Source: Sphingomonadales bacterium 32-65-25 (GTDB lineage: Bacteria; Pseudomonadota; Alphaproteobacteria; Sphingomonadales; Sphingomonadaceae). Taken from it: a DNA stretch of 64,000 nt. The stretch covers positions 434,001 to 498,000 of the forward strand of contig NCEU01000001.1 of NCBI GenBank assembly GCA_002280855.1. Direction: 5' to 3'. The notes under the pieces were generated by a model. That model saw only the letters and a list, made by a program, of their open reading frames with translations. It ran no database searches and was not told the origin of the DNA. This document shows positions 28,623 to 37,792 of this stretch, in pieces. The position numbers and the translations under genes were made by a program. Numbering within the stretch: position 1 is the stretch's first letter; every line of letters begins with the position of its first letter.

Positions 28623-29387
28623 ATGACCTATTGCATCGGCATTCTCGTGCGCGAAGGCTTGGTGTTGATGGCCGATACCCGCACCAACGCCGGGGTCGAC
28701 AATATCTCCACCTATCGCAAGCTGCGCGTGATGGAACATGGCCCGGACCGGGTGATCATGTGCGCGTCGGCCGGATCATTGTCGGTCACGCAGAGCGCCC
28801 TTTCCCGCGTCGCCCTGGGGGTGGTGATGCCCGATACCGGCGAGAAGGAGGTGCTTGCCGAAGCGCCCACCGTCTTCCGCGCCGCGCAGCTCGTGGGCCA
28901 GGCGCTTTCCGACGCCAAGGAAGAGATCGACCGGGTGGTGAAGGACGAGAGCGTCTACACCGATGCCACGCTGCTGCTGGCCGGCAGCATCGGCGGGCGG
29001 CGCCCGCGCCTGTTCCAGATCTATGGTGCCGGCAACTTCATCGAGTGCCAGTCCGACACGCCGTTCCTGCAGATTGGCGAGACCAAATATGGCAAGCCGG
29101 TGCTCGATCGCATGCTCACCTATGAAACACCGATGGCGGAAGCCCTGAAGATCGCACTGATCAGCTTTTCCGCCACCATGCGATCAAACCTGGCCGTGGG
29201 CCTGCCGGTGGACATCGCCACCATCCGCAGCGGCGTTTCCGATCTGGAGCTGATCCACCGCATCGAGGTGGATGATGACTATTACAGCGAACTCAACAAC
29301 CGTTGGAGCAACGCGCTCAGGGCTGCTGCCGCCGCCATACCGCTGCCGCAATATGCCAGCCAGCCGGAACAGGAATTGCGCAGTTAA
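28623..29387 (+). CDS. Anbu, proteasome-like peptidase
   Basis: A 20S-proteasome-fold N-terminal hydrolase, 254 aa. After removal of Met the chain begins with Thr (MTYCIGILVREGLVLMADTR), the expected nucleophile, and continues with TNAGVDNISTYRKL, which is diagnostic for Anbu and not HslV. Further blocks are VIMCASAGSLSVTQ and YTDATLLLAGSIGG. Anbu proteins assemble into helical or ring particles in some bacteria, and proteolytic activity has been hard to show. It follows the transglutaminase by 72 bp and completes the conserved four-gene set. Its stop overlaps the convergent MFS gene by 4 nt. Confidence 0.95.
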   Translation: MTYCIGILVREGLVLMADTRTNAGVDNISTYRKLRVMEHGPDRVIMCASAGSLSVTQSALSRVALGVVMPDTGEKEVLAEAPTVFRAAQLVGQALSDAKEEIDRVVKDESVYTDATLLLAGSIGGRRPRLFQIYGAGNFIECQSDTPFLQIGETKYGKPVLDRMLTYETPMAEALKIALISFSATMRSNLAVGLPVDIATIRSGVSDLELIHRIEVDDDYYSELNNRWSNALRAAAAAIPLPQYASQPEQELRS

Positions 29388-30604
29388 GCAGGCGCCAGCT
29401 GCGTGTTCGGCTTCGCCCGCGTCACCCACAGCATCATCGCCAGCACCAGCCCCACGACACTCACCCCGGTCATCGCCAGATAGCCGAGCGCGGCATCGCC
29501 ATCCGCCACCAGCGCATCATAGAGATAGCCCGAAACAAAGGTGGTAAAGGCCTGCGCCGGGGCCGAGGCCAGCGCCATGTAGATCATCTGCGCCGTGGCT
29601 GTCTGTTCATCGCCCATCATCTGGTTGACCAGCCGCATCGCGCCCAGGAACACCGCCGCAAACGTGCCGGCGTGCAGCACCTGCAGCGGCCACAGCGCCC
29701 ATTCCGGCGGCAGGAAGGCCATCGCCGTCCAGCGGATGATGCAGGCGACGGCGCCCACCAGGATCAGGGTTTCGGATGCAAATTTGCTCGACCAGCCGCC
29801 AAGGAACATCAGGAACAGCACTTCCACCGCCACGCCCACCGACCAGAGATTGCCCGCCACCGTCTGCGAAATCGCCTGGTCCTTGGTCCAGATCAGCACG
29901 CCGAAACCATAGAAATAGCCGTGGGTGGCCTGCAAGATGCCGGCGGCAAAGATCAGCAGCGCAAAGCGGCGGTTCTTCAGGAGGCCCACGCCTTCCTTCA
30001 GGCGGCCGAGGAAATCGCCTTCCTCATTGCCCCGCACGGGCTCCTTCGGCATCACGAACGCCGCACCGATCAGCGCGACCGACACGCCCAGCAGCCAGGC
30101 CCAGATCGCCCACGGCCCGAAATCCGTCACCAGCGCGCCAACGCTGGACGAGCCGACGATGAACGCTGCCGACGCCAGGCCGCGCGCGAAACCATAGGGC
30201 GGCAGGCCCGATTTCGTCAGCCGGATCAAGGCCGCCTCCACGGCCGGCAGCAGGCCCCAGAAGCCGACATCCATCAGCAGGATGATGGCAAACACCGGCC
30301 AGAAGCCTTCCACGAACCAGAGCGCACCAAAGCCAGCGGTCAGCAGGAAGGCGAACAGGAACAGCGGCGCGCGCTTGTCGGCCTGGCCTGCGGCCCAGGC
30401 GGCAGTGAGCGGCCCGACCACAATGCGCGACAAGCCACCAACCGTGAGCACCAGGCTGATCTGCACGCCGGTGAAGCCCTGCGCCGCATCCAGCCAGGTC
30501 GGCAGATGCGGGATCAACGCGCCAAAGCCGGCAAAAAACAGGCACGACAGGATGGTGGCGCGTACGCCGTTGGAACTGAGCTGTGCGGGGGGTGATTCGG
30601 TCAT
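29384..30604 (-). CDS. MFS transporter (PPP/HcaT-like)
   Basis: 406 aa with about twelve transmembrane helices and a central polar loop around residues 190-210 (MPKEPVRGNEEGDF). The start FFAGFGALIPHLPTWLDAAQGFTG resembles the 3-phenylpropionate permease (HcaT/PPP) branch, which has no typical MFS loop-2 motif. VAVEVLFLMFLGGW and LQVLHAGTFAAVFLGAMR are also seen in that branch. The substrate may be an organic acid or a nucleoside, but is not determinable. It is convergent with Anbu and divergent from the SDR gene. Confidence 0.85.
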   Translation of the reverse strand: MTESPPAQLSSNGVRATILSCLFFAGFGALIPHLPTWLDAAQGFTGVQISLVLTVGGLSRIVVGPLTAAWAAGQADKRAPLFLFAFLLTAGFGALWFVEGFWPVFAIILLMDVGFWGLLPAVEAALIRLTKSGLPPYGFARGLASAAFIVGSSSVGALVTDFGPWAIWAWLLGVSVALIGAAFVMPKEPVRGNEEGDFLGRLKEGVGLLKNRRFALLIFAAGILQATHGYFYGFGVLIWTKDQAISQTVAGNLWSVGVAVEVLFLMFLGGWSSKFASETLILVGAVACIIRWTAMAFLPPEWALWPLQVLHAGTFAAVFLGAMRLVNQMMGDEQTATAQMIYMALASAPAQAFTTFVSGYLYDALVADGDAALGYLAMTGVSVVGLVLAMMLWVTRAKPNTQLAPA

Positions 30605-30708
30605 GGCGTTTGATGGCAGGCTGTCATCACCCTGTCACTCTTGGCGCGTGGACAGATGGTGCAGCAGCGGCCTAGATTGCGTCAAACAACCACTGGGGAG
30701 ACTTCGCC

Positions 30709-31485
30709 ATGGCCCTTCCGGCACTTTTTGATCTGACCGGGCAGACCGCCCTCATCACCGGTTCCAGCCGCGGCATCGGCAAGGCGATTGCCCACCGCAT
30801 GGCCGAACATGGCGCCAACGTGGTGATCTCCAGCCGCAAGGCGGATGCCTGCGAAGCCGCACGGGACGAGATCAACGCTGCCGTGGGTCGCGAAGCCGCC
30901 ATCAGCGTGCCGGCCAACATTGCATCCAAGGAAAGTCTGCAGGCGCTGGTCTATGCCACCGTCGCCAAATGGGGCCAGATCGATCATCTCGTCTGCAACG
31001 CCGCCAGCAACCCCTATTACGGTCCGCAGGGCGGCATTTCCGATGAAGCCTTCACCAAGATCCTGCAGAACAATATCGTTTCCAATCATTGGCTGATCTC
31101 CATGGTCGCCCCGGCGATGCGCGCCCGCAAGGATGGCACCATCACCATCGTCTCCTCCATCGGCGGCCTGCGCGGCAGCACCATCATCGGCGCCTATTGC
31201 ATTTCCAAGGCGGCCGACATGCAATTGGCCCGCAACCTCGCCTGTGAATATGGTCCCGACAATGTGCGCGTGAACTGCATCGCGCCCGGCCTGATCAAGA
31301 CCGATTTTGCCAAGGCGTTGTGGGATGATGCCGAAACCCTGAAGCGCTCCACCGCCACCGCGCCGTTGAAGCGCATCGGTGTGCCGGATGAAATTGCCGG
31401 CATGGCCGTGTTTCTGGCCGGCAAGGCCGGCGCCTTCACGACAGGGCAGAATTTCGTGATCGATGGCGGGGTGACGGCTGCCTGA
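30709..31485 (+). CDS. SDR family oxidoreductase
   Basis: A classical short-chain dehydrogenase/reductase, 258 aa. The cofactor motif is ALITGSSRGIGKAIAHRM. The Arg and Lys in ISSRKAD hint at NADPH preference. The catalytic set is Asn in LQNNIVSN, Ser in IVSSIGG, and Tyr-Lys in YCISKAA. The C terminus ends FVIDGGVTAA as usual for 3-oxoacyl-ACP-reductase-like members. Substrate unknown. It is a single gene between a divergent MFS and a convergent MBL hydrolase. Confidence 0.92.
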   Translation: MALPALFDLTGQTALITGSSRGIGKAIAHRMAEHGANVVISSRKADACEAARDEINAAVGREAAISVPANIASKESLQALVYATVAKWGQIDHLVCNAASNPYYGPQGGISDEAFTKILQNNIVSNHWLISMVAPAMRARKDGTITIVSSIGGLRGSTIIGAYCISKAADMQLARNLACEYGPDNVRVNCIAPGLIKTDFAKALWDDAETLKRSTATAPLKRIGVPDEIAGMAVFLAGKAGAFTTGQNFVIDGGVTAA

Positions 31486-31494
31486 TCGCAGCGC

Positions 31495-32475
31495 CTACCG
31501 CCTGTCGTAGTAGATCTGCCCCATCAGCCCGAACAGGCGGATGGCATCGGCCGGCGTCGGGTCGTTGTTGTACTCGCGATACAGCGTGTCGACATTGACC
31601 GCGATGCGTTCGGCGTCCTTCCACGTCGCATAACGGCCCAGCCCGATATCGCGCGCGGCGTCCTCGGCCGAAAGGCCGGCCGCAAAACGGGCGCGGGCTT
31701 CGCGGTCGATATAGGCCAGATAATCCGCCACCTCGCGCACGCCGGCCTTGTCGGTGAGCGGGCCGTGACCAGGCACGATGACATCCACATCCATGGCAAT
31801 GATGCGCTCGCAGGCGGCGATCCAGTTCGATACCGGCCCGGCCCACATGATCGGCGTGCCTTCGATGAACAAGATGTCGCCGGTGAACACCGCCTTGGCC
31901 TGGGGCACATGCACCAGCACATCGCCGGCGGTGTGCGCCGGGCCAACCTCGATCAGGTCAACCACGCGGCCGCCCACGTCCAATTGGGTCTGGCCACAGA
32001 AGGTGCGGGTCGGCGCGCGCTCCTGCACGCCAGCAAAATCGAACGGGGCAAACACCTCGGCGAAATAGCGGCCGGCCACCCCCATCTGCCCGGCTGCGCC
32101 TGCCGCCTTCAACTGCGCCAGCAGTGCCGGTGAAAACGCCTCCATCTCGCGTGCCGACGCTTCCGACGCGATGATGTCCGCTTTCTCCAGCAGATGATTG
32201 CCGTGGGTGTGATCGCCATTGGCATGGGTGTTGACCACCTGGCCGATGCTCGCCGCGCCAAAGCCCGTCGCGCGCTCCATGCCGGCCAGCATCTCGGCGG
32301 TCAGCTGCGTGTCGAACAATGTGTCCACCAGCGCCGCCGCGCCGTCGACGGGCGTGCCCTCCACGATCAGCCCGGCGTTGGACCAGCCCCAGCCGCCATC
32401 GGGCTGCAGCCAGGCGAACAGGCCGTCACCGATTTCGTGCAGGCCCCGACTGAAACTGGGCGTGAAGGCCGTCAC
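31495..32475 (-). CDS. MBL-fold metallo-hydrolase
   Basis: 326 aa. The metal-binding motif is VNTHANGDHTHGNHLL (about residues 82-97), which differs from the canonical HxHxDH in having Asn in place of the second His, as seen in some MBL subgroups. Other ligand segments are GPAHTAGDVLVHVP, FTGDILFIEG (Asp) and VIVPGHGPLTD (His). Substrate unknown. The ATG (32475) overlaps the SIMPL stop region by 4 nt, so the two are co-translated. Confidence 0.9.
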   Translation of the reverse strand: MTAFTPSFSRGLHEIGDGLFAWLQPDGGWGWSNAGLIVEGTPVDGAAALVDTLFDTQLTAEMLAGMERATGFGAASIGQVVNTHANGDHTHGNHLLEKADIIASEASAREMEAFSPALLAQLKAAGAAGQMGVAGRYFAEVFAPFDFAGVQERAPTRTFCGQTQLDVGGRVVDLIEVGPAHTAGDVLVHVPQAKAVFTGDILFIEGTPIMWAGPVSNWIAACERIIAMDVDVIVPGHGPLTDKAGVREVADYLAYIDREARARFAAGLSAEDAARDIGLGRYATWKDAERIAVNVDTLYREYNNDPTPADAIRLFGLMGQIYYDRR

Positions 32476-33251
32476 TGCTGGCCGTCCAGCTCAAAGCTGA
32501 TCGTCACCTGCGCGGACAATGACAATTCGCCCGGCTGCACCGGCGGCGCCGCGCCGGCTTCGGCCATCGCCATGCGCATCATCGGCCGCGGGCCGGGTTC
32601 CGGAGCGCCGGCGCCTTCGCTGATGCTGGCGATGCGCTTCACCTTCAGGCCGGCAGCCTTGGCATAAAGCTCCGCCCGGGCCCGGGCCTTGGCCACCGCG
32701 GCGGTGCGCGCCTCATCCAGCGCCGCGTCCGGATTGGCCAGGGTGAACTCCGGCCCCTGCACCTCGTTGGCGCCGGCCTTGATTGCCACATCGATCAGCT
32801 TGCCGGCATCGGCCAGCTTTAGGGTGCGCAGGCTGATGCTGTTGCGGGCCTGATAGCCGGTGAGGATCGGCGACTGGTTCGGTTCGTAACGATATTGCGG
32901 ATTGAGACTGAGCCCGGTGGTCTGCACGTCGCGGTCCGCCACACCGACGGCTTTCAATGCGGCAAGCACGGCGTTCATGCGGGTCGCGTTGGCCGCCATC
33001 GCCTCGGTAGCCGTGGCCGAAGTGGTGAGCACGCCGGCCGTCATCCGCAGTTGGTCCGGCGCCCGCGCCACATCGGCACTGGCGGTAATGGTGAGCGTGG
33101 CCGGCATCGCGGCCGAACGGTGCAACATCAAGCGCATGGGTCCATCAGCGGGCAATGACGGCAGACCCGGTGGCGGCACTTGCATCCGATCCTGGGCAGC
33201 GACGGGGGGAACGGCAGCCAACAAAAGCAGCAGAATGGCAGAAAAGCGCAT
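32472..33251 (-). CDS. SIMPL domain (DUF541) exported protein
   Basis: 259 aa with signal peptide MRFSAILLLLLAAVPPVAAQ. The SIMPL pattern begins with ATLTITASADVARAPDQLRM and continues through a region that contains MNAVLAALKAVGVADRDVQT and LNPQYRY, then an ARARAELYAKAAGLKV stretch near residue 190. The family is often periplasmic or cell-surface, with unknown activity. It is upstream of and overlaps the MBL hydrolase gene. Divergent from the RND efflux operon, with a 199-bp shared region. Confidence 0.9.
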   Translation of the reverse strand: MRFSAILLLLLAAVPPVAAQDRMQVPPPGLPSLPADGPMRLMLHRSAAMPATLTITASADVARAPDQLRMTAGVLTTSATATEAMAANATRMNAVLAALKAVGVADRDVQTTGLSLNPQYRYEPNQSPILTGYQARNSISLRTLKLADAGKLIDVAIKAGANEVQGPEFTLANPDAALDEARTAAVAKARARAELYAKAAGLKVKRIASISEGAGAPEPGPRPMMRMAMAEAGAAPPVQPGELSLSAQVTISFELDGQQ

Positions 33252-33403
33252 GAATCAGCTCCCGGTTCGCGATGTCGGCATGATGGCGCGACTGGCGGCC
33301 GCCGTCACTCCTGCAAATCTTCGCCGCATCCGTGCGGCGAAATACCGTCGAGTAGCGCTCAAATTTGCCTTTTTGCTGCCATCGACTTGGTTTAAGGAAT
33401 GCT

Positions 33404-33434
33404 CTTGCATGCGGTGATGTATTTCGATAATACA
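33404..33434 (+). promoter_or_regulatory. Promoter with overlapping palindromic operator, RND efflux operon
   Basis: The perfect inverted repeat TGTATT-TCGAT-AATACA (33418-33434) overlaps a -10-like GATAAT (33426-33431), which lies 15-17 nt after TTGCAT (33405-33410). The transcript would start about 12 nt ahead of the AGAGGA ribosome site. The symmetry suggests a dimeric repressor such as a TetR-type protein. No regulator gene is nearby. A second hairpin, TCGCCGCA-TCCG-TGCGGCGA (33321-33340), lies further upstream. Confidence 0.55.
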
Positions 33435-33450
33435 CCCTCGCAGAGGAACT

Positions 33451-34650
33451 ATGTCAATGAACGCCCAACAGCCTGTCCCTTCACCTGCCGCGGCGGAGGT
33501 GTACAACTTCCCACCTGCCGAAGGCGACGCGCCGTCAAAGCGCAACCGCTGGCTGAAGCCGGGCCTGATCGCGCTGGCTGTCGCGCTGGCCGGGGCGGCT
33601 GCGTGGCAGGCGTTCGGCCCCGCCGCCGCTCCGCCCGCCGCGCCTGCCAGCAACCTGCCGGAAGTCACCGTGCTCGTGCCCGGCACGACCATGCTGGCTG
33701 ATGCGATCACCGCGCCTGGCAGCATTGCCGCCAAGCGCGATGCCGCCGTGGGCGTGCAGGGCGAAGGTGGCCGCGTGGTGCGCGTGATGGTGGAACCCGG
33801 CCAGCGCGTTGGCGCCGGTCAGGTGCTGGCCCAGATCGATCGCCAGGTGCAGACCCAGGAAATCGCCCAGCTTTCCGCCGGCGTTCGCCAGGCTGAAGCC
33901 GAAGCGCGCTTGGCGCAGGCCAATCTGGCCCGCGCCGAAAGCCTGGTGGCCAAGGGCTTCATCAGCCGTGCCGACATTGATCAGCGCGTTGCCACCCGTG
34001 ATGGCGCGCAGGCCCGCGTTGGCGTGGCCCGCGCCCAGTTGGGTGCGGCCCGCGAACGGGCTGACCGGCTTGACGTGCGGTCGCCGGCTGCTGGCCTGAT
34101 CCTGTCACGCAATGTCGAAACCGGCCAGGTGGTCGGCCCCGGCACCGGCGCGCTGTTCCGCTTGGCCGAAGGCAATGCGCTGGAAATGCGCGCGCAGGTC
34201 GCCGAACAGGATCTCGCCCGGCTGAAGGTAGGCATGTCTGCTGTCGTCACCCCGGTGGGCGCGACCGAAGGCTTCAAGGGCAAGGTGTGGCTGATCGATC
34301 CGGTGATCGATCCGGCCAACCGCCAGGGCATCGTGCGCATCCAACTTGAATATACGCCCGGCCTGCGCGTTGGCGCCTTCGCCCGCGCGCGCATCGAAGG
34401 CGGCGAAACCACGCGCCCGTTGCTGCCGCAATCGGCGGTGCTGGCCGATGCGAACGGCAATTTCGTCTATGTGCTGGGCAAAGATAACAAGGTGGAGCGC
34501 CGCAGCATCGAAGTGGGCGCGATCAGCGATGCCGGCGTTGGTGTTGCTTCGGGCCTCACCGGCGCGGAACGGGTGGTGGCCAGTGCCGGCGCCTTCCTGA
34601 AGCCGGGCGACACGATCAAGCCGGTGCTGGCCGCCCCCGCCACGCGCTGA
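33451..34650 (+). CDS. RND efflux periplasmic adaptor subunit (membrane fusion protein)
   Basis: 399 aa. A cytosolic N terminus of about 30 residues is followed by one membrane helix (LIALAVALAGAAAWQAFG). Then come the lipoyl half-motif VMVEPGQRVGAGQVLAQID, a helical hairpin with Gln/Ala-rich heptads, the second half LDVRSPAAGLILSRNVETGQVV, and a beta-barrel domain. This is an HlyD/MdtA-like adaptor linking an inner-membrane pump to an outer-membrane channel. The start at 33451 has AGAGGA 8 nt upstream. The permease follows 21 nt later; no TolC-like gene is in the window. Confidence 0.93.
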   Translation: MSMNAQQPVPSPAAAEVYNFPPAEGDAPSKRNRWLKPGLIALAVALAGAAAWQAFGPAAAPPAAPASNLPEVTVLVPGTTMLADAITAPGSIAAKRDAAVGVQGEGGRVVRVMVEPGQRVGAGQVLAQIDRQVQTQEIAQLSAGVRQAEAEARLAQANLARAESLVAKGFISRADIDQRVATRDGAQARVGVARAQLGAARERADRLDVRSPAAGLILSRNVETGQVVGPGTGALFRLAEGNALEMRAQVAEQDLARLKVGMSAVVTPVGATEGFKGKVWLIDPVIDPANRQGIVRIQLEYTPGLRVGAFARARIEGGETTRPLLPQSAVLADANGNFVYVLGKDNKVERRSIEVGAISDAGVGVASGLTGAERVVASAGAFLKPGDTIKPVLAAPATR

Positions 34651-34671
34651 TTTCGACAGGACACGCCCACA

Positions 34672-37600
34672 ATGCGCAATATTTCCGCCTGGTCGATCAA
34701 GAATCCAGTGCCACCGCTGGTGCTGTTCACGCTGCTGATGCTGGCCGGCATATTGTCGTTCCGGGCCATGGACATCAACAACCAGCCCGATATCGAATTC
34801 CCGGGCGCGATGATCATGGTGGCGCAGCCGGGCGCTGCCCCGGAGGAGCTGGAAAACCAGGTCACGCAGCGGGTTGAAGCGGCAGTGCGCAACATCACCG
34901 GTGTCGATGAAGTGAACAGCACGGTTTCCGAAGGCAGCAGCCGCACCATGGTGCAGTTTGCCATCGGCACGCCGATTGATCGCGCTGTCAACGATGTGCG
35001 CGACGCCATTGCCAATATCCGTTCCGATCTGCCGCAGGGCATCCTGCAGCCGCAGGTGAGCCGGCTCGACATTGCCGGCGGGCCGATTGCCTATTTCGCG
35101 GTTGAATCCACGGCGATGACCCTGGAAGAACTCAGCTGGTTCGTCGACAACACCGTGGCCAAGCGCCTGCTGGGCATCCCCGGCATGGCTCAGGTGCGCC
35201 GTTCGGGTGGGGTCAGCCGCGAAATCCGGGTGATCCTCGATCCCGATCGCATGCAGGCCTATGGCGTCACGGCAAGCCAGGTGAACGCCCAGCTGCGTCA
35301 GGTGAACCTGAATGCCGCCGGTGGCCGCGCCGAAATCGCCGGCGCCGAACAATCGGTTCGCGTGATGGGCAATGCCCGAAACGCCGTGGGCCTCGGCGAA
35401 ACCCAGATCAATCTTGGCCAGGGGCGCAGCATCCGCCTTGCCGATATCGCCGATGTACGCGACGGCTATGCAGAGCAGCGCAGCATTTCCAAGCTTAATG
35501 GCCGCCAGGTGCTCAGCTTCTCGATGGCCAAGGCCAAGGGCTCGTCCGACGTCACGGTGTATGATGCGGCGGTCAAGGAAATCGACGCCCTGCGCACGCA
35601 ATATCCCAAGGTTTCGTTCAAGCTGATTTTCACCTCGGTGGAATATACCAAGAATCAGTATCACGGCGCCATCGACGCCATGATCGAAGGCGCCATCCTG
35701 GCTGTGCTGGTGGTGTGGCTGTTCCTGCGCGACTGGCGCGCGACGGTGATTTCGGCACTGGCCATCCCGCTGTCGGCCATCCCAACCTTCTGGTTCCTCG
35801 ATGTCTGGCTGGGCTTCAGCCTCAACCAGCTTTCGCTGCTCGCGCTCAGCTTGGTGGCCGGCGTGCTGGTTGACGATGCCATCGTGGAGATCGAAAACAT
35901 CGTGCGCCACATGCGCATGGGCAAATCCGCCTGGCAGGCCAGCATGGACGCGGCCGACGAGATCGGCCTGGCCGTGGTTGCCACCACCATGTCGATTGTC
36001 GCGGTGTTCCTGCCGGTGGCGCTGATGCCCGGCATTTCTGGCCAGTTCTTCAAGAATTTTGGCGCTACCGTTGCGGTCTCCGTTCTGATCAGCCTTGCCG
36101 TCGCCCGCCTCATCACACCGATGCTCGCCGCCTTCTTCCTGAAGAGCGAGGGCCAGGCCGAACATGGCACCGGCAAGTGGGTCGATGTCTATATGGGTAT
36201 CCTGAACTGGGCGCTGGCCAACCGCATGAAGACCGTGTTCGGCATTGGCGGCGTCGCGCTGGGGCTGACCATCGTGCTGTTTGCAACCCTGCCGATGACC
36301 TTCCAGCCCGACGTCGACAATGACGACTCCCAGGTGACCATCGCCCTCCCGCCTGGCGTCACGCTGCCACAAACCGAAGCCATCGTTGAAAAGGCTGTGG
36401 CCGTGCTGGAAAGCTCTCCCGATCTGGCGCTGGCCTTTGCCGATGTCGATGTCGGCGGCGGCAACATCTATCTCACGCTGAAGAAAAGCCGGACGATGCA
36501 CCGCATCGATTGGGAACGTGCCATGGCCCCAAAGCTGGCCGCCATTCCCGATGCCCGCATCGGCTTTTCAGCCCAGGGCGATGGCCCGCCCGGCGGCCGC
36601 CCGATCAGTGTCACACTCACCGGCAATGATCCCATCCTGCTCGACAGCACCGCCCGCAAGGTGGTGGAAGAAATGCGCGCGATGCCAGAACTGCGCCAGG
36701 CCCGGATTGATGGCGGCCTGCAGCGGCCGGAAATCACCATCAAGCCGCGGCTTGATCTGGCTGCCGAACTGGGTGTGACCACGGCTGCGCTGTCGGAAAC
36801 CATCCGCATCGCCACGCTGGGCGATATCGATCAGAATGTCGCCAAGTTCAGCGTCGCGGATCGCCAGATCCCGATCCGTGTCGCACTGGCCGAATCCTCG
36901 CGGCGCAATCTTTCCACCATCGAAAATCTGCCGGTGCCCACCGCGCGCGGCGGCACCGTGCCATTGAAGGTGGTCGCCGAAATCAGCTTTGGCACCGGCC
37001 CCACCGAAATCCGCCGCTTCAACCAGCAGCGCCGCATGCTGATGGGTGCCGATCTTGCCCCAGGCCTGCTGTCTGGCGATGTGCAGACCAAGGTGAACCT
37101 ACTGCCCAGCCTGAAGAACCTGCCGCCTGGCGTTGAAAAGGTGCAGCTGGGCATGCAGAAGTGGTTGGGCGAACTCGTGTCAAACTTCATCCTGGCGGTG
37201 ATCGCCGGTGTGGTGATGGTGTTTGCCGTGCTGGTGCTGCTGTACAAGCGGGTGTTGCCGCCGTTCGTCAACATGATGTCGCTGTTGCTGGCGCCGCTGG
37301 GCGGCCTGATCGCCCTTGGGCTCACCGGCAATGCCATCTCCATGCCGGTGTTTATCGGCCTGCTGATGCTGCTCGGCATTGTCGCCAAGAACTCAATCCT
37401 GCTGGTCGACATGGCCATCGAAGAAATGGAAAAGGGCGTGCCCAAGCTGGAAGCGATCCTGGAAGCCGGCCACAAGCGCGTGCAGCCGATCGTGATGACC
37501 ACGGTCGCCATGGTGGCGGGCATGATGCCGGTGGCGCTGGCGCTGGGTGGTGACGGTTCCTGGCGCGCACCGATGGGCATCGTGGTGATCGGCGGCCTGA

Positions 37601-37749
37601 TTGTTTCGACTGCTCTCACCCTGATCATCGTGCCGGCCGGCTTCTCCATCGCCGTTTCGGTGGAAGAATGGCTGGCCCCGCGCATGAAGCGGTGGTTCAC
37701 CAACAACGAAGGGGCTGCTAAGCTTCCCGGCGCAACGCCTGCGGAGTGA
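34672..37749 (+). CDS. RND efflux permease (HAE1/AcrB-like)
   Basis: 1025 aa, the usual size, with twelve predicted helices and two large periplasmic loops after helices 1 and 7. The N terminus NISAWSIKNPVPPLVLFTLL and the helix-4 motif LVAGVLVDDAIVEIENIVRHM (two adjacent Asp for proton relay) are clear. GIVAKNSILLVDMAIEEMEKG is the second-half counterpart. It would pump drugs or other hydrophobic compounds using proton motive force. Substrate specificity cannot be told. It forms an operon with the adaptor. Confidence 0.95.
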   Translation: MRNISAWSIKNPVPPLVLFTLLMLAGILSFRAMDINNQPDIEFPGAMIMVAQPGAAPEELENQVTQRVEAAVRNITGVDEVNSTVSEGSSRTMVQFAIGTPIDRAVNDVRDAIANIRSDLPQGILQPQVSRLDIAGGPIAYFAVESTAMTLEELSWFVDNTVAKRLLGIPGMAQVRRSGGVSREIRVILDPDRMQAYGVTASQVNAQLRQVNLNAAGGRAEIAGAEQSVRVMGNARNAVGLGETQINLGQGRSIRLADIADVRDGYAEQRSISKLNGRQVLSFSMAKAKGSSDVTVYDAAVKEIDALRTQYPKVSFKLIFTSVEYTKNQYHGAIDAMIEGAILAVLVVWLFLRDWRATVISALAIPLSAIPTFWFLDVWLGFSLNQLSLLALSLVAGVLVDDAIVEIENIVRHMRMGKSAWQASMDAADEIGLAVVATTMSIVAVFLPVALMPGISGQFFKNFGATVAVSVLISLAVARLITPMLAAFFLKSEGQAEHGTGKWVDVYMGILNWALANRMKTVFGIGGVALGLTIVLFATLPMTFQPDVDNDDSQVTIALPPGVTLPQTEAIVEKAVAVLESSPDLALAFADVDVGGGNIYLTLKKSRTMHRIDWERAMAPKLAAIPDARIGFSAQGDGPPGGRPISVTLTGNDPILLDSTARKVVEEMRAMPELRQARIDGGLQRPEITIKPRLDLAAELGVTTAALSETIRIATLGDIDQNVAKFSVADRQIPIRVALAESSRRNLSTIENLPVPTARGGTVPLKVVAEISFGTGPTEIRRFNQQRRMLMGADLAPGLLSGDVQTKVNLLPSLKNLPPGVEKVQLGMQKWLGELVSNFILAVIAGVVMVFAVLVLLYKRVLPPFVNMMSLLLAPLGGLIALGLTGNAISMPVFIGLLMLLGIVAKNSILLVDMAIEEMEKGVPKLEAILEAGHKRVQPIVMTTVAMVAGMMPVALALGGDGSWRAPMGIVVIGGLIVSTALTLIIVPAGFSIAVSVEEWLAPRMKRWFTNNEGAAKLPGATPAE

Positions 37750-37792
37750 TCACGCCCTGAACAGCCTGCTGCCGGAATCGCCCTTTCACCGG

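Noticed and set aside
34105..36501. Minus-strand 798-codon frame over the RND genes
   Set aside because: Antisense to adaptor and permease with intact family motifs; His/Gln/Gly-rich low-information translation.
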